A stretch of DNA of 64,000 bases from contig CAZNMY010000006.1 in assembly GCA_964574325.1 (NCBI GenBank), positions 42,842 through 106,841 of the forward strand, in the 5' to 3' direction. Numbering within the stretch: position 1 is the first letter of the stretch; each line of letters opens with the position of its first letter. Under the pieces are notes generated by a model, which made no database searches, had not been told where the DNA came from, and saw nothing but the letters and a program-made list of their open reading frames with translations. The translations under genes were made by a program, and so were the position numbers. Source of the DNA: CAMDPA01 sp964574325 (GTDB lineage Bacteria > Pseudomonadota > Alphaproteobacteria > Rhizobiales > Hyphomicrobiaceae). Shown here piece after piece: positions 63,020 to 64,000 of the stretch.

Positions 63020-63326
63020 CGCGGCTCCCCTCGCTGCCTGTCTGAACGGGAAGGGCTGGCTGAACGGAAAGTGCTGGCTGAACGGGAAGGGCTGCAGGAG
63101 AGGCCGGGGGCGGACTATCCGCTTCCTCGCGCGGGATCGAGCGGGCGATGGCGGCAGCAAGCGCGATCAGCATGCACCACGCCGCGAAGACATAAAGATA
63201 CAGCACGGGAATGCCGGCGATCCGATCGGGCCGATTGAACACGAGAAGCAGCGGCGGCAAGAGAAGGATCGCGCCGAGAACGAAGAGAGCGACCGATCGA
63301 TCGACGGTGCGATTCCTGCGGACCAT
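63012..63326 (-). CDS. Small two-helix membrane protein, likely partner of the symporter-kinase
   Basis: The 104-residue protein has two membrane segments (about 11-31 and 40-60) and a Pro/Ala-rich cytoplasmic tail with three 6-residue repeats (PALPVQ, PALSVQ, PALPVQ). AGGAG lies 7 nt before the ATG. The stop overlaps the kinase start (ATGCTTAG), so the two are translationally coupled. Many SSS transporters have small two-helix subunits (YjcH/DUF485, YhdT, DUF4212 types), so this looks like the matching subunit for a sensor that kept a transporter domain. No exact family was recognised. Confidence 0.75.
   Translation of the reverse strand: MVRRNRTVDRSVALFVLGAILLLPPLLLVFNRPDRIAGIPVLYLYVFAAWCMLIALAAAIARSIPREEADSPPPASPAALPVQPALSVQPALPVQTGSEGSRDA
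63042..63095. repeat. Three 18-bp tandem repeats in the small membrane protein gene
   Basis: CTGAACGGGAAGGGCTGG, CTGAACGGAAAGTGCTGG and CTGAACGGGAAGGGCTGC. On the minus strand they encode the PALPVQ-type hexapeptide repeats at the C-terminus of the small membrane protein. Confidence 0.85.
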
Positions 63327-63377
63327 CTCATGCTCCTGGGTCGATTCGCGTCAGCTACTCACCGCAGCTTTTCAGAT

Positions 63378-63779
63378 TCAGCCCGGTGTGGGGGGCCGCG
63401 CGAGGAGCGTCGCCACCCGGTCGATGGCGTCCTTGGTGGAGAACGGCTTCGTGATGTAATCGTCGGCGCCGAGCGAGAGACCCTTCTCGCGTTCCACGTC
63501 CCTGCCGCGCGCGGTCAGCATGACGACGCGCACGTCCGCGAGCGCGGGATCGGCTTTGATCCGCTGGCAGACGGAAAAGCCGTCGAGCTTGGGCATCATC
63601 ACATCGAGCAGGACGATGTCCGGCTTCTCCCGCGCGATTTCCGCCAGTGCCTGCTCGCCATCCTTCGCGGTACGGACGTCGTATCCAGCCTTCTTCATCA
63701 GGAACTGGAGCGACAACAGGATATTGGGCTCGTCGTCGACGATGAGAACCCGGGCGGGTGATGGAGTTGCGTCGGTCAT
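63378..63779 (-). CDS. Receiver-only response regulator (CheY-like)
   Basis: The 133-residue protein is a lone receiver domain: acidic pocket VLIVDDEPN (Asp15/16), phospho-acceptor Asp59 in IVLLDVMMPKLDG, Thr in MLTARG and the Lys in DDYITKPFS. There is no output domain, so it may act by protein-protein contact, as DivK or CheY-like proteins do. It is the first gene of the signalling operon, 51 nt before the small membrane gene, and likely receives phosphate from the symporter-kinase. Confidence 0.93.
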   Translation of the reverse strand: MTDATPSPARVLIVDDEPNILLSLQFLMKKAGYDVRTAKDGEQALAEIAREKPDIVLLDVMMPKLDGFSVCQRIKADPALADVRVVMLTARGRDVEREKGLSLGADDYITKPFSTKDAIDRVATLLARPPTPG

Positions 63780-63812
63780 GGCGATATCCGAGAAAGATGA
63801 GGCTGCATGACA

Positions 63813-63891
63813 CTAGTGTCCCGAACCCGAAGTTCGCACCCACAGCGCCGCATCGTCGGTTGCGAACTTCGGGTTTAAAAAGGGACACTAG
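63813..63891. repeat. 79-bp CTAGTGT palindrome, copy A
   Basis: Outer arms CTAGTGTCCC and GGGACACTAG; inner arms CCCGAAGTTCGCA (63826-63838) and TGCGAACTTCGGG (63861-63873) pair perfectly. It lies upstream of the response regulator start. It is followed 13 bp later by copy B. Confidence 0.9.
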
Positions 63892-63904
63892 ATGCTTGAA
63901 GTTC

Positions 63905-63983
63905 CTAGTGTAGCGCATCTGACGTTTGGTTCCCGCCCGCGGCTGGACTCGTAGCCAAACGTCAGATGCAAAAGCTACACTAG
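63905..63983. repeat. 79-bp CTAGTGT palindrome, copy B
   Basis: Outer arms CTAGTGTAGC and GCTACACTAG; inner arms ATCTGACGTTTGG (63917-63929) and CCAAACGTCAGAT (63955-63967). Length is exactly that of copy A, the outer 7 bp are identical, but the inner stem has a different sequence with pairing kept. Confidence 0.9.
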
Positions 63984-64000
63984 AATCATGCTGTTGCTAG

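Noticed and set aside
55506..63095. Short tandem arrays considered as CRISPR-like
   Set aside because: Units are contiguous without spacers and no cas gene is present.

Overview
The window is GC-rich chromosomal DNA from an alphaproteobacterium, most likely Hyphomicrobiales (a Bradyrhizobium/Xanthobacter-type soil or freshwater heterotroph). The support is family-level: an MbfA iron exporter preceded by an Irr-type dyad, an HvrA-type H-NS protein, Bug, TRAP and NitT/TauT substrate-binding proteins, multiple L,D-transpeptidases, and intergenic palindromes typical of that order. No rRNA, phage, transposase or CRISPR array was seen; there is one tRNA-Gly(CCC).

Layout. 1-1.6 kb: end of a catabolic operon (PEP mutase/isocitrate lyase-family tail, isochorismatase-like, class II aldolase-like). 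1.6-9.2 kb: housekeeping genes (mbfA, hrpB, an hns-like gene, lepA, a polysaccharide deacetylase). 9.5-13 kb: CocE/NonD hydrolase, VOC protein and tartrate dehydrogenase, separated by copies of a dispersed repeat. 13.2-29.5 kb: a long minus-strand catabolic block led by an IclR regulator: zinc ADH, xanthine-dehydrogenase-family flavin, iron-sulfur and molybdenum genes (the molybdenum subunit is split), Bug solute-binding protein, Gfo/Idh oxidoreductase, alpha/beta hydrolase, DoxX, IolD-like TPP hydrolase, aldehyde dehydrogenase, IlvD/Edd dehydratase and an AI-2E family permease. 29.9-35.6 kb: MaoC hydratase plus CitE-like lyase, a complete TRAP transporter and a LigJ-like hydratase. 35.8-48 kb: L,D-transpeptidases, two MFS pumps, a beta-hydroxyacid dehydrogenase, a cyclase, an SDR, an orphan AAA+ ATPase, an AarF/UbiB kinase, the tRNA, and a likely small RNA near 43.1 kb. 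48.2-58 kb: RidA, a NitT/TauT-type ABC operon, a TPR protein, a gamma-glutamyltransferase-like protein, a flavin monooxygenase, a VOC protein and an acetolactate-synthase-like enzyme.

58.0-63.8 kb is the most unusual part. It is a tight minus-strand signalling operon: receiver-only response regulator, small two-helix membrane protein, sodium/solute-symporter-STAC-histidine kinase, calcineurin-like phosphoesterase, and a Ser/Thr kinase fused to a universal-stress domain. It appears to couple solute sensing by a transporter-like kinase to both His-Asp and Ser/Thr phosphorylation.

The catabolic blocks look like a solute-uptake and oxidation programme for organic acids, polyols or cyclitols; the exact substrates cannot be read from sequence. 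Dispersed palindromic repeats sit at many gene junctions, and there is one clear gene relic at 16.2 kb. All assignments rest on reading motifs by eye; no database search was run.
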